A stretch of 64,000 bases of DNA from Archivesica marissinica (lineage: Eukaryota; Mollusca; Bivalvia; Venerida; Vesicomyidae), in NCBI GenBank assembly GCA_014843695.1, contig CM026398.1, positions 20,197,594-20,261,593 of the forward strand, given 5' to 3'. This document shows positions 44,299-56,490 of the stretch, piece by piece. Every line of letters starts with the position of its first letter. Within the stretch, counting starts at the first letter, position 1. The notes beneath the pieces are model-generated. The model did no database searches and was not told where the DNA came from. It saw nothing but the letters and a program-made list of their open reading frames with translations. The translations under genes were made by a program, and so were the position numbers.

Positions 44299-45244
44299 CC
44301 GGTGTTACTGGTTTTCGACGACGTAGTACATAACGGACTCCTATAGGTTTAGAATTGTCATACACTGTCACCAAATAAACAATATTTTACCTTCCATTCT
44401 CCAAAATCTCGAAGAAAACCGTTTGTTTACTTATTGAGAAAAGTTGACAAAATAGCGGTACCTCATTCTCAGTAATCCGGAATGACGTCACATGTTTTCA
44501 CCTAACTGTGGAAATTGCCTACAGCGCGAGCATTAGTATGTAAGCAACAGTTTTTTTTAACAAAACAATATAAATAAGGAACACTTACTTTAATAATAGG
44601 CTTAATTTATCATTTTCACTCAAAATTCATTTGTTGGAGAGCATTTTGTCTATATACTGTATCTAAAACACTAATTTAGTTTAACTTAAGACAAACACAC
44701 GGGGCATAAGAAGTCATCGCCCCTCCTAATTACTCTGACTGGGTGCAGAACCGTAACTGGCCCCATCCATCGAACACATCACACCCTGCCTAACAGAGAA
44801 TAACTAGGTTTACACAACCATGTATATCAGTTGGAGAACCTCTGTGACAACACATGGACCTGAAGGCGAAAAACGGTGAAAATCGATATTATGCATAAGG
44901 ACCCCTTGTGTGTAATAACGGACATAACTCATAAACACGGAGCAGTGAGACTATAATGACATTTTTATTCCAAAAAATTGCCAATTTCTTTAAAAAATGA
45001 TATTTATATGGTGATATAAAACGGATATAGTGAAATTAGTGAAAACTGGGGTAGGTTTAAAGTTTTCACCGCTAATTTACCTTGTCTGATATATTATGAT
45101 CAGTTAGAAATAGATTGGAAGTGCACAAGGTATGTTTATTTATAATTCCGGTAACTGGAGCGTGAAATATTGCGTGATCTCTCGTGACTTGCTATTCCCA
45201 CAGTTAGGCGAAAATTAGTTCTGGGCGAAAACTCATCACGCCGG
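44299..45244. mobile_element. probable DNA transposon with TCCCGG ends inside hAT copy 2
   Basis: TCCCGGTGTTACTGGTTTTC at the left is an imperfect inverse of the right side CGAAAACTCATCACGCCGGGA (about 15 of 21 bases). TA lies on both flanks. No coding frame. How it joins the following LINE fragment cannot be decided from one copy. Confidence 0.5.
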
Positions 45245-46766
45245 GATACTCGGAAATCTACTCCAAAATATATGCTATTTGGAGAAACAGGTGTTGTACC
45301 CATATCAATTTCAATAAAATGCAGAATGATTTCATTTTGGAATAGACTGGTGTCTGGAAAAGTCTAAATTATCATTCAAACTATATCAATATATGTTACA
45401 TCAACCAGATATAGAATTTAAATGTCTGTCGGAAATAAAAAAGATTCTCGAAACCGCTGGACGATTGGATATCTGGCTACATCAGCCACTATGTAATGCA
45501 CCAAAGTTACATAGCAGTATTAAACAAATCTTGGTTGACCAATTCTTACAGGAATGGAATTCAAAACTTCAGTTGTCAAATAAAGGGAAAATTTACGCTA
45601 GGTTTAAAGATAGACACTGTTTAGAGTATTATCTTAAAGTTCTACCGAAATACAAACGAGATATTATATTCAAATTCCGTACAGATAACACACATTTCCC
45701 TGTTGAAACAGGGCGCTGGGATGGGACTGCCTTTGAAGACAGGAAATGTTCTTTATGTAATAAAGATGCACTTGGTACCGGTAAACATTACCTGTTGGAA
45801 TGTGACTATTTCAATGATTCGAGACAGCGCGTCTTGAATAATTTCCGCCTAGACAATACAGATTTTAATTTTAAGAGTATCATGACCATGTCATCTGTTG
45901 ACAGACTTAAACAACTGAGCAAGTTTTTAGCCATTTTGCAAAAAAATGTAAGGCGAGTTTAATGAGTCTCGTACAATACTGTATAGCCATCATATAAAGC
46001 TCCTTATTTGTCACACAATAATTCTACATATATATTGCATACATCATGTTATTATGTGTGTTATAGCGTCATACTTTGACGCTGATACAACCTTAAATTA
46101 ACATTTAAGTAGTTAACATAAATTCTAAGAAATACACATATAGCTACCATCATGATACGCATCTGCAATATTATACATGTATAACTATGCATAGCTTATA
46201 TTATTTTGTTTGTATTTCAGTATCACGATAATGGATAATTTCTTTGTATTCGTGTCATATTTCTATATGTATAAATGTAAACAGTACCTTTCATCCAAGT
46301 AATCAGCCCGAAGTAGCGATACTTTTCTGTATTTACTCTGAAAACCCACTGTAAACACTCGCGAAACGTGTGCACTCATGTTCATTGACGGCCGATAGTC
46401 GTATTAAAATTACTAAGCGATCAGTCAATGAAAACACGTGGCTCCAATCATCTTCTGACGAAATTACGCCAATAACTATAGATAAACCCTTGGCGCATTT
46501 GCAAAGTAGTACTGTGTACATTTCTTTTGTTTGATCTAAGTTCCAACTTTATCCTATACATGTATATAGGATTTAGTTTTCTTATAATTGATGGGGTGTA
46601 AATGTTTCAAATGCTGATCCCCCATGTACATGACGTCTCAATATCTATCTTCTTTTTCAGCAAACAAACCGGGAATAACTTTTATATTATTTCTGATTTT
46701 TATTTTGTAAAATCTCCTTATGTATTGAAAAATACCTGGGTGAAATAAAGTTTGTTGTTGTTGTAG
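45245..46766 (+). pseudogene. LINE 3' portion: C-terminal region and 3' UTR
   Basis: A plus frame reads KIYAIFGETGVVPISISIKC then MISFWNRLVSG, a one-base shift near 45361, and from 45393 a 189-residue open frame with YKRDIIFKFRTDNTHFPVET, GRWDG, CSLCNKDALGTGKHYLLEC. These are typical C-terminal segments of metazoan LINE proteins after the reverse transcriptase; the C..C...H....C knuckle is intact. The 3' UTR ends near AAATAAAGTTTGTTGTTGTTG. Truncated at the 5' side; its endonuclease and reverse transcriptase are absent. Confidence 0.75.
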
Positions 46767-47036
46767 TAAAAATCGGAAACTAGATTTAAAATGTGTGTCT
46801 ACTTCCAAGAAAGTGAAACTCACTGAGGGTAAAAAGGATATTAAATATGATTCAAAACACGAAAGGACTTTTCATTATATACTATGATGATGTTATTCAT
46901 AGACTTAACTAGTGTAAGCCATCATTCGACATTTAGCATAATAATTGGGGCAAGTCAAATTCACATTGGGGCAAGTCAGTTTGCCAATGTCACTTGTCCC
47001 GGGCAAGTCAGTTTGAAAAGAATTTGTCGAGCCCTG

Positions 47037-47084
47037 CACGTTGCCTCTTCCCTCGTGGCGATGGATTCCATCATGAGTGGAAAA
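47037..47084 (+). mobile_element. SINE family S3, continuation after hAT insertion
   Basis: TTGCCTCTTCCCTCGTGGCG and ATGGATTCCATCA continue the S3 copy broken at 43562. It is soon replaced by another S3 head. Confidence 0.85.
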
Positions 47085-47300
47085 TATGATGGCGCATCCG
47101 CTTCAGTTGCTAGAGGCCCAGAGTTTGAGCCCAGTTGTAACCGTTACGATTGTGCCCTTTTAAGACAAGGCACTGTAATTCAACATTGCTTCTCTCTCCC
47201 TCATGGCGATGGATTCCATCAGGAATGAGGTATCGAGCGAGATTATACGAATGTTGTAAGAACTTGTTTCACTATCGTGCTAAAATGTATGTGTACAAAC
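47085..47300 (+). mobile_element. SINE family S3, second copy
   Basis: GGCGCATCCGCTTCAGTTGC, GAGTTTGAGCCCAGTTGTAA, full core and a diverged tail (TATCGTGCTAAAATGTATG). Confidence 0.75.
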
Positions 47301-48067
47301 ATTCGGAAATCTTGAGTGGCCATTTTGAAATCCACCTTTGTTGAGAGTTGTTCACACAAACCGGGCACTACGTGCTCAACTTAGAAGTAATTCTATCAAA
47401 TGACTCTTTTTCTGGAATAGGATTTTATAGCTTAATCACACCGGGCTCATATATCCGTGATTTGGGCCAATAAATGAAATGTCTACAAGAAAAGCACAAC
47501 AGTTGTCCTCACACTATCTATCTCCCTTAGGCCTTAGATGTCACCCCCGCCCTCGTGGGGATGTAGTCATATTGTAATTCCTCCTATAATGTCTAGATCA
47601 GTAATTGATATTGGCTTTCCATTGATAGGTAGGTCCTATTTCAAATTATTATCTTCTTGAATAATGCATAATATACATTTTTTTTTTAAATCGAAAGCTT
47701 GGGCTCAATGCATTGGCGGGAAAGATATGACGTAGTCAGTTAAAACATGGTAATCAATATCTTGAGCAAAGTCAATGTTGCTCTAGGCTACACAGTGCAT
47801 AGGTCGACATTTCACAGCATAGTGATCGTAAACCTGTGTATTCCAGATTATAGCCTTAGTCTAACACAGGACTGGTGTTTGTTGGGGGGGGGGGGGGATT
47901 TCAGGCAATATTGCAATACTTATCATCAAGTTTTTTGAGAATTTAGGCACATTTTCGGAATTTCGGGTGGCCCCCAAAAGGGGCAGGGCGAACCACCCTC
48001 CTATTCCTGCTTAGGGGAAACACTACTCATAATAGGTATATAAAGTAAAACTATTAATACTAATACT
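47301..48067. other. MITF intron 1, unannotated
   Basis: A G-rich tract at about 47883-47897 and a GC-rich segment (GGTGGCCCCCAAAAGGGGC, about 47968) that may be part of an unclassified element; no gene. Confidence 0.45.
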
Positions 48068-48342
48068 AGAGGGCGACATGGACGAAGTAGTCACCCTAGG
48101 AACCTTGACTTCGCCCCCTGAGGGCCCAATTTCTCCCTAAATATATATATTTTTTAATTTTCAGACAAAATATTGTCCAGATACACTGGCCAATTATAAA
48201 GCACTCCTTCTATTCAAATATTGTATTTAATGGTCATATTTTGTATTTTAACCATATTATGTTGAAATTTATTAAATAATACTATAAGATGACGCAATCA
48301 CGCGCTTTCACACTTCTCCCAAACATTTGGGTCTAGCCCTGA
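48068..48342. mobile_element. CAGGG-ended MITE, inverted copy
   Basis: TAGAGGGCGACATGGACGAA and CTTCGCCCCCTGAGGGCCC, AAAGCACTCCTTCTATTCAA, and the end GGGTCTAGCCCTG match the 35521-35799 family in inverse orientation. The CAGGG end on the left is lost. Confidence 0.75.
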
Positions 48343-48521
48343 ATACACTACTATATCTGCATGTATACAACAACCATTCATCAATCAGTGGATAAGCAGT
48401 CAGCATATACATGTACCCCACCTCCATATATATTACTGGGACTTCATGAGATTCTGTGGTTTACTATGAATGTTTGTTTGGCTACTACATTGTTAATGTA
48501 ATACTCTGGTGGTGGGTTAAA

Positions 48522-48785
48522 ACATGTGTGTGTGTTTTACGTTTATTTATCGTCGCTACCGGTTGCCCATATGAGCGACGCCTCCTGAAGAGATTAGTAA
48601 TTTTAGATTTTTGGAGGATAGTGCATGATACAGAGAGAGACCCATTACAGAGTCTCCTCTGGTTCTTTTACGTGCACGGTGTAAAGCACCGACACGAGAC
48701 CTCGGTTTAACGTCCCATCTGAAAGACTGTTAATTTTATTAGGGTCAGACGGGGGATCGAACCTGCGATCCCTGGATTACCAGTT
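48522..48785 (-). mobile_element. SINE family S1
   Basis: (CA)n tail, full body and a head that stops inside the anticodon-arm region (ends at GGATTACCAGT). Confidence 0.85.
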
Positions 48786-49128
48786 AAAACATGAACAATG
48801 GAAACTGTTTATATACGTTGTCGGCGTCCTGTGTAACGAAGCGGAACTATTCAAATATATTAACCTGTTAACAGATTAAGACTATTGACACTTAACTGTT
48901 TGTTTTTTTGGCAGTTTTGAGCTTCAACTTGATTGATTTTGTTTACAAGTGTACAACTATACGTGTATACTGATAGCCTGTCGTGTGAGGCATACATGAC
49001 GAGTAGGTCCCCGGCATGGGATTGTCAATATTGGCAGGTACATAATGAACAAACGCACAGGTAACATGTCCCCAATTGTGACATGTGACGTCACAAACGA
49101 AGACAAGCAAACACAAAAACATAATTAC
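48786..49128. other. MITF intron 1, 5' part
   Basis: No repeat recognised. It begins with the exon 1 donor on the gene strand. Confidence 0.5.
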
Positions 49129-49232
49129 CTCTGTATCACCGTATTACTTTTCAGCTCATAGTAATTATCTTCCGGGTTATCATCTGCATTGAGAAGACTT
49201 GAAAAGTCTATGTCAATGCCGGAATCTGCCAT
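49129..49232 (-). CDS. MITF: MITF exon 1: MITF-A-like N-terminus
   Basis: 104 bases from the ATG at 49232: MADSGIDIDFSSLLNADDNP then EDNYYELKSNTVIQ, residues 1-34 plus two bases of codon 35. SGI..DF and YYELKS match the vertebrate MITF-A N-terminus. Donor CAGAG|GTAATT. The ATG context (CAATAATGG) is acceptable and no acceptor in a usable phase lies directly upstream, so this is taken as a first coding exon. Its phase fits exon 2 exactly. Confidence 0.93.
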
Positions 49233-49309
49233 TATTGCAAACTAGTTCACTGTTTTTATTGTAAGCAAACAACACCCTCCGCCATGAACCGAGCGTTAAT
49301 TAGAACTGA

Positions 49310-49362
49310 TTTGATTGGCTGAACTAAAGCTGGTGCTTATTCTGGACGATTTCATTGGTAGA
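49310..49362 (-). promoter_or_regulatory. two CCAAT boxes upstream of MITF exon 1
   Basis: On the gene strand CCAATGAAATC and AGCCAATCAAATC lie about 120 and 80 bases above the ATG. No clear TATA box was found. A promoter here is likely from position but is inferred. Confidence 0.4.
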
Positions 49363-49734
49363 TAATTGATAACGTTACTATTTTAAGAAAATGTGTAATA
49401 TTATTGGAAAATCCCAATATACGGTGAATCCGTGAAAACTTCCCATTCGTGAGAATGTTAATTTGAGGTCTACACCACTATATTCTATCACTCAATATTT
49501 CTGTATCATTGTTGTCCTAAAGTACCGAAATACTGACGTACCATGATAAATGAGGCTCGTTTATGCAAAGCACTTACATACATTGAGAAGAAACGCAGTC
49601 GAAAATAACATGATCGTGGGTTCGGGTCTTGGCGTTATGTGTGTGTGTGTGTGGGGGGGGGGGGTTACAGGTGGAATCATGAGATACATATATCATCTAA
49701 GCCACTTTTATCTTTTCATTTATAGGTTTGACTT

Positions 49735-49738
<4 letters not shown>

Positions 49739-49768
<30 letters not shown>

Positions 49769-49769
49769 A
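49739..49769 (+). repeat. (TC)n microsatellite
   Basis: About 15 uninterrupted TC units next to a MITE W. Confidence 0.95.
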
Positions 49770-49774
49770 ATCCT

Positions 49775-50020
49775 TTAACTCTTTCAGCGCCGAATAAATT
49801 CAGAGCATGTGCAAACAACATAGATCCAGATCAGCCACGGCGTAACGCCGCATCTGATCAGGATCTATGTTGTTTGCTATTCGGACATGTGCTTCAGCTC
49901 CACTGTCTGAAGAGCAATCAGCATATAGCCTGATCAGATGGCATGTTCTGTTCTGTCCGATCGGGTTCTCTACTTTTTTACAAAGTCGCTTTTATGCGAC
50001 ATTGGCGGTGAAAGAGTTAA
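49775..50020. mobile_element. MITE family W, complete
   Basis: TTAACTCTTTCAGCGCCGAA start and GGCGGTGAAAGAGTTAA end are inverse complements over the outer bases. Internal arms AACAACATAGATCCAGATCA / TGATCAGGATCTATGTTGTT enclose a CGGCGTAACGCCG hairpin. Confidence 0.85.
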
Positions 50021-50359
50021 GTCATTTCTATTTTATACTATTTTTCGTAATCTTGTCAGGAAATAAACTCAGTTACTTAGTCTAATCAAACGTTAACTTC
50101 ACTTTCTGGTGCGGGCCGTTGTCTAATGTTACTAAAACTCGTGGCCCAACAATAATTTGCATTTTCATGCTATGTATTGTATCTTTTTGTGTATGACATA
50201 TTTACTATTAATTAACATTGCAATAAACTATGATTAAACTTAAACTAACGTTCCTGGTTTCGACAAACTGTGGTCTATGAGTCTAGACCAAAATATCTAC
50301 AGTAATTATCCTAATAATGGTCACTATTTCAATGTTATTACAGATATGGAGCTTCAATC
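50021..50359. other. upstream flank of MITF exon 1, unannotated
   Basis: Nothing recognised. Confidence 0.5.
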
Positions 50360-50580
50360 CATGTTGGAATGGAAACGATGTCCACCTCACAACCGAAGAG
50401 GTTGTGAGTTCGAGCCCTGCCAGGATCACATGGTGGTGATATTAAGTCAGACACTAATATTCGCATATGTCTGTGCTGTCTCCCTCATGATTATAGAAAA
50501 CCACAATGAATGGGACCTCGAGCGCGATTAAACGAAGAGGTTGTGAGTTCGAGCCCTGCCAGGATCACATGGTGGTGACC
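50360..50580 (+). mobile_element. tRNA-like repeat family S5
   Basis: GAAGAGGTTGTGAGTTCGAG then CCCTGCCAGGATCACATGGT occurs twice (50393 and 50534). The first copy continues with TAAGTCAGACACTAATATTC and GGGACCTCGAGCGCGATTAA, also found at 50905-51020. The B-box-like GAGTTCGAGCCC suggests a SINE. Confidence 0.55.
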
Positions 50581-50904
50581 TTTAGGTTTAATCCTTTTAT
50601 TCCAACTTGCTGTTGTCCAGTAGTACTCTTATTCCCACTTCATAGGTAAATGACCATTCCAAATTGTTGGCGAATGCACAAGTTCAAATTGAGTTTGTCC
50701 GCAACACACGCGGTGGACAAAGTTTGTTGTTGGTGGTTACAGGTTCATGGTATGTATATATATAGTTGCTGTCTGTCTGCGTGTCTGTCCGTCCGTTTGA
50801 TTGTATTTGATCTTAAACACTCTTAAACACACTGCAACACAACTCCTCTTATTCCCACACCCGTTTTACCTACTTTTATATAAGTGGGAACAATAGGACT
50901 ACAC

Positions 50905-51020
50905 CGACTTTAAGTCAGACACTAATATTCGCATATGTCTGTGCTCTCTCCCTCGTGATTATAGAAAACGACAATGATGGGACCTCGAGCGCGATTAAAT
51001 TAATACTGTAAGAACACATG
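50905..51020 (+). mobile_element. repeat family S5, 3' part
   Basis: TAAGTCAGACACTAATATTC, TCTGTGCTCTCTCCCTCGTG and GGGACCTCGAGCGCGATTAA match the 50440-50530 segment. Confidence 0.6.
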
Positions 51021-51959
51021 TCACAATGATATTCAAACAACTGTCTGATGATGCGAAGCAATATGTAAGCTAGATCATAATATACTATAGGACATAGAAA
51101 ACACACAGTTCGGATAAGTGGGTTTTAGGGACTACATGAAAAACAATAACTATATAACTAAATAGTTTTAAACATTTTGGAATATTTTTAGTTGTTCAGT
51201 TTGCGTTTTGTAATAAAGATGTGATATATCTTTGATGGAATCCTTCGTATCTAGTTTTCATGTAATAATACTCATATAATGTAGGTGTGCGTTTTCTATG
51301 TCCTCTAGTATATAAATATCACATTCTAAGACTGCACTAGCGTATTTAATTCAGGGCATGTGTATAATGTACTCATATGACAGGCATCTCCCTAAGAATT
51401 CTGATCATACGGTATTACTTAGTCATATATATGTACATGTATGTGCTGTTTTGTTTTCTGAAAACATGTAGTACGAATGTGACCTTTTCATTTACCTTAG
51501 CTAAACGTTTTACGAAGCGCGACATGAACCTGGAAATTTGATAATACAATTTTAAGTCCCTCCTAATTGAAAATCTTGGTAGCGCACATGTACTGTAAAA
51601 TAGTCATTACCAATGACCACCTATGATAAATCCATTATACGGAAGCTAGCTAGTTTTGGTAAAATAGTAACACAGACTTTCAGAAAGTTACAATTAATTT
51701 CATTTACACCTTCATTTGTCATTCTCCAATACGCATGTTTCGGTTAACTGTCTATTATAATATATGTGCTGTGATCGTCTTTGTTCGTTGTTTCAATTGA
51801 TGGAAGTTTATATATCACTTTGCAAGTTGTCATATGAGGCAAGGATAACTACATTGTACTGAATAAACTGGCAACAGGTAGGCCTAACTCCAATTCACTT
51901 AATAATTCACAATAAAATTGAACAAGGGCGATTGGATCTGAGCACCAAATGTCTTCAAT
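51021..51959. other. unannotated, AT-rich
   Basis: No gene or repeat family recognised. Confidence 0.5.
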
Positions 51960-51961
51960 TG

Positions 51962-52205
51962 GCTTTCCGATTAGCGCAGTTAGCAAGTTCTCTTCTTACT
52001 AGTGCAACCAGGGATTCGATCTTCGGACCTGGAAGTATGTGAGATGGTACGGTAGTCGCCAATTCGGACAGGTGAGTTTTCTCCGGATACTCCGGATTCC
52101 TCCAACAGGAAGGACCTCATATATATGCGTCTATCCACGCCAACGAAGTGATTAATATAAGTTGCTGAAGCTAATACGTTTCGCAATAGTTGTAGTAGAT
52201 AAAAA
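51962..52205 (+). mobile_element. SINE family S2
   Basis: CTTTCCGATTAGCGCAGTTA head, GGGATTCGATCTTCGG B-box region, TCTCCGGATACTCCGGATTC central domain, tail GTGATTAATATAAGTTG. Older and more diverged than the 7963 copy. Confidence 0.8.
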
Positions 52206-53339
52206 AAATTTTCAAAAATGTGTTCAAATTAATTTAATTCTGTATTAACAATGTGCCACAGTGCTTATGCATCGATTAATAACCAATTCACAATAATAAA
52301 CAACAAACCAGGTGTTCCATTTGTCGGCCGGGGTTGTGCGAAGGGGCATACGTCACCATGTACCTTACTTAGTACCCATGCAGGACCACTATAACGTGTA
52401 CATTTGTTTTAGAGCACTGTGCTGCCGCAGCGCTACCTGTTGCACAACAGGTATAATTTGCATAATAAATTAATTATTTTCTTGTCACAGAGACTACAGC
52501 GAAAAGTGTGGTTATTATTCTGGTTTAAATTTCTTTATGTTAAGCTGTTATAGTCTCATCCGACTATAAACTTTAAGAAATGTACACGATATTGTTTTTG
52601 TATTAGGATTTTATAAAACGTATTGCAAATAAGATGCATAACTTCTAATTTACTATGATTTTCTTTTGAAGAGACTGTTCGAATTATCTCCCTTGAATGA
52701 GATTAAAAGTTGCATGGTTGGTTACGAGATATGACAAAAATGATACTGAAATAGGTTATCTATGACTTGATATAATATACACCGAATATTTTATGACCTA
52801 AGTCAAAGTCTACCCAACATGCTTTTCAGAGAAGCATTGAGCTAGCATATACTAGAACCACGAAACGGAAAAAGCATACGAAATGTGTAATAACGTTGGG
52901 GGGGGGGGGGGTTTTAAGCTGCTTTGGACAAAGTATGTAAATAGACTAAAATACAATAATAATGAAATATTATTTCACAATAGAAAGGTAGAAAAAGGAT
53001 ATATTCATTTAGTTCATTTAGTTGCATGCCCATACCCAATGTAAGCTGTGTACTACTTTTATACTAGCAGAGTTTGAATCCAGGCCATCACACATCCATA
53101 TTAGCTGTTCATTTGGTTTAAACATATTTTAGTTATCAAGATAAACATGACATATAACATCTGTACATATAACATCCATACAATACAACTATCAAGACAA
53201 GTTCGTTTCCAATGCTTAAATTATCGAACCGTGAGTCACACACCTTTTTGGTCGATCCTCGTTAAGGCTATTTTAATACTATATTATTTATATACTACAT
53301 AAAGTCTGAATGTGTCTCTATAGATATAGGGGGTTTAGA
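52206..53339. other. unannotated, AT-rich
   Basis: A G-homopolymer lies at about 52899-52911. No gene or repeat family recognised. Confidence 0.5.
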
Positions 53340-55080
53340 AGCTTAATAGAAATACAAGACGCTTGGTGCGTAGACGTGTCTCTATAGATAAAGGGGTTTG
53401 CAGGCTTAGAGATACAAGACGATTGGTGCGTAGACGTGTCTCTATATATAAAGGGGTTTACAGGCTTAGAGATACAAGACGATTGGTGCGTAGACGTGTC
53501 TCTATAGATAAAGGGGTTTACAGGCTTAGAGATACAAGACGCTTGGTGCGTAGACGTGTCTTTATAGATATAGGGGTTTACAGGCTTAGAGATACAATAC
53601 GTTTGGTGCGTAGACGTGTCTCTATAGATAGAGGTGTTTACAGGCTTAGAGATACAAGACGCTTGGTGCCTAGACGTGTATCTATAGATAAAGTTGGGGG
53701 TTTACAGGCTTAGAGATACAAGACGCTTGGTGCCTAGACGTGTCTTTATAGATATAGGGGTTTACAGGCTTAGAGATACAAGACGCTTGGTGCCTAGACA
53801 TGTCTTTATAGATATAGGGGCTTACAGGCTTAGAGATACAAGACGCTTGGTGCCTAGACGTGTCTCTATATATAGAGGGGTTTACAGGCTTAGAGATATA
53901 AGACGCTTGGTGCCTAGACGTGTCTCTATATATAGAGGGGTTTACAGGCTTAGAGATACAAGACGCTTGGTGTCTAGATGTGTATCTATAGATAGAGGGG
54001 TTTACAGGCTTAGAGATACAAGACGATTGGTGCCTAGACGTGTCTCTATAGATAGAGGGGTTTACAGGCTTAGAGATACAAGACGCTTGGTGCCTAGACA
54101 TGTCTTTATAGATATAGGGGCTTACAGGCTTAGAGATACAAGACGCTTGGTGCCTAGACGTGTCTCTATATATAGAGGGGTTTACAGGCTTAGAGATATA
54201 AGACGCTTGGTGCCTAGACGTGTCTCTATATATAGAGGGGTTTACAGGCTTAGAGATACAAGACGCTTGGTGCCTATATGTGTATCTATAGATATAGGGG
54301 TTTACAGGCTTAGGGATACAAGACGATTGGTGCCTAGACGTGTCTCTATAGATAGAGGGGTTTACAGGCTTAGAGAAACAAGACGATTGGTGCCTAGACG
54401 TGTCTCTATAGATAGAGGGGTTTACAGGCTTAGAGAAACAAGACGATTGGTGCCTAGACGTGTCTCTATAGATAGAAGGGTTTACAGGCTTAGAGATACA
54501 AGACGCTTGGTGCCTAGACGTGTATCTATAGATATAAGGGTTTAGAAGCTTAATAGAAATACAAGACACTTGGTGCCTAGACGTGTCTCTATATATAGAG
54601 GGGGGCTAGAGACTTAGAGATACAATACGCTTGGTGCCTAGACGTGTATTTATAGATAGAAGGGGGCTAGATACTTAGAGATATAAGACGCTTGGTGCCT
54701 AGACGTGTCTTTATATATAGAGGGGGTTTAGAAGCTTAATAGAAATACAAGACGATTGGTACCTAGACGTGTCTCTATATATAGAGGGGGCTAGAGACAT
54801 AGAGATACAAGACGCTTGGTGCCTAGACGTGTCTCTATAGATATAGAGGGTTAGAGGTTTAGAGAAACAAGACGCTTGGTGCCTAGACGTGTATTTATAG
54901 ATAGAGGGGGTTATAGGTTTAGAGAAACAAGACGCTTGGTGCCTAGACGTGTATTTATAGATATAGAGGGTTAGAGGTTTAGAGAAACAAGACGCTTGGT
55001 GCCTAGACGTGTATTTATAGATAGAGGGGGTTATAGGTTTAGAGATACAAGACGCTTGGTGCCTAGACGTGTCTTTATAG
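53340..55080. repeat. 60-bp minisatellite, about 28 copies
   Basis: Unit GGTTTACAGGCTTAGAGATA, CAAGACGCTTGGTGCCTAGA, CGTGTCTCTATAGATAGAGG. A 300-bp block (about 53760-53950) recurs at about 54060-54250. The right side (54550-55080) has diverged units with GGGGGCTAGA. The long frames on both strands follow from the 60-bp period. Confidence 0.95.
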
Positions 55081-55790
55081 ATATAATGAGCTTAGAACAG
55101 AGATGCACGACCTTTGTTACCTAAACTTGTCTTTATAATTAGATAGGGTTTAAGTTAGAGATACACTACTTTTGTTACCTAAACTTGTCTTTATAATTAG
55201 ATGGGGTTTAAGTTTAGAGATACATTACTTTTGTTACCTAATCTTGTATTTATACTTAGATGGGGTTTAAGTTAGAGATACACTACTTTTGGCACCTAAA
55301 CTTGTCTTTATAATTAGATGGGGTTAAAGTTAGAGATACACTACTTTTGTTACCTAAACTTGTCTTTATAATTAGATGGGGTTTAAGTTTAGAGATACAT
55401 TACTTTTGTTACCTAAACTTGTCTTTATAATTAGATGGGGTTTAAGTTAGAGATACACTACTTTTGCTACCTAAACTTGTCTTTATAATTAGATGGGGTT
55501 TAAGTTAGAGATACACTACTTTTGTTACCTAAACTTGTCTTTATTAGATAGGGTTTAAGTTAGAGATACGCTACTTTTGCTACCTAAACCTGTCTTTATA
55601 ATTAGATGGGGTTTAAGTTAGAGATACGCTACTTTTGCTACCTAAACCTGTCTTTATAATTAGATGGGGTTTAAGTTAGAGATACGCTACTTGTGTTACC
55701 TAAACTTGTCTTTATTAGATAGGGTTTAAGTTAGAGATTCACTACTTTTGCTACCTAAACTTGTCTTTATAATTAGATGGGGTTTATTTT
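55081..55790. repeat. ~58-bp diverged continuation of the 60-bp array, about 12 copies
   Basis: Unit GTTAGAGATACACTACTTTT, GTTACCTAAACTTGTCTTTA, TAATTAGATGGGGTTTAA. It keeps the skeleton of the preceding array (TAGAGATACA..AC, TTGGTGCCTAGACGTGTCTTTATA) in changed form, so both share an ancestor. Confidence 0.93.
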
Positions 55791-56490
55791 AGAGCTATGA
55801 CCCCAGGTCTAATAAAAAGACGTTCTGTGTCTATAGACTGCATTTTCTACATATGCATAGAGAGATACGGAATTGTGAAGGCTTACATTTCAAGCTCCTA
55901 TGTGTGGATGATCAAGAGCGTATCCGGGTTTGATACGTTTAATCATGTTGATTCCTCTCAACTCTTTGTTTGTCGAAGACAAGTGCATGCGCTTTAATTG
56001 CATATTTGCACAGCAAACAATCCTCTCTAAATATATTGCTGAGTGGGCAGCAAGATTACACAAGGTTCACTATTCTCTAACGGATTTGAGAAGATAATTT
56101 TATATTATAGGAAATCGAATCAGAATCGGCCAGGTTTTTTCGGTCGGCACTCTGTAACGTTGTTCTGCGATTGATGAAGGAAAATCAATGAAGTTAAACT
56201 TGGCGTATATAGTATCGGTCTCTTCCCAACACGCTGTATATAGAATAATGTCATATTCAAGGTCACGTATGGTATATAGCGTAGGACATTGTTGTGTATC
56301 TATCTAGTACGAGATACTGAGAGTTATTGTTGATTGCAATATCAAAAATATTTAAAGATTATCAAATGATTAACAAACAACGGTATCTTGATATGAAGGT
56401 TAGAAAATACGGGTATGATAAAATAAATGTTTGAGAACATGTTTCATAGCACGTTAATTAATACAGAGGCACGAATGAAAATGTACAAAC
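55791..56490. other. unannotated flank
   Basis: No recognised coding feature. Confidence 0.5.

Larger units (their letters stand above)
43563..47036 (+). mobile_element. hAT-type transposon with 5-bp target duplication, copy 2, interrupted
   Basis: Same family as 18930-20359 in inverse orientation: ends CAGGGCTCGACAAATCC and AAGAATTTGTCGAGCCCTG, flanked by CACGT (43558-43562, 47037-47041). The split S3 SINE gives an independent empty site. Bases 43563 to about 44298 and about 46765-47036 belong to it; between these a foreign ~2.5-kb block is inserted and most of the transposase region is deleted. Confidence 0.88.
13453..49232 (-). other. MITF: MITF/TFEB/TFE3-family gene, whole span
   Basis: Eight coding exons on the minus strand join at 49232-49129, 36212-36008, 28976-28743, 23453-23349, 21859-21691, 20793-20718, 17999-17852 and 13779-13453. 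Every junction has GT/AG borders and the phases agree (2,0,0,0,1,2,0). The lengths sum to 1368 bases: 455 residues plus stop, close to vertebrate TFEB (476) and MITF-A (about 520). Family knowledge: these are bHLH-zipper factors that bind CACGTG/M-box DNA and respond to lysosomal mTORC1-Rag signalling. The introns hold nearly all the transposons and arrays between 13780 and 49128. The vertebrate family has several paralogues; this looks like the single invertebrate orthologue, so the symbol denotes the family. Confidence 0.93.

Noticed and set aside
49230..49252. Internal acceptor making the 49129-49232 exon an internal exon after 56491
   Set aside because: An AAAACAG site exists just upstream, but the added bases start with TGA or shift the frame, so a productive join is not possible in the observed phase.
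53363..54569. Frames of 283 and 295 codons in the 60-bp array
   Set aside because: A periodicity artefact; both strands open, no domain.
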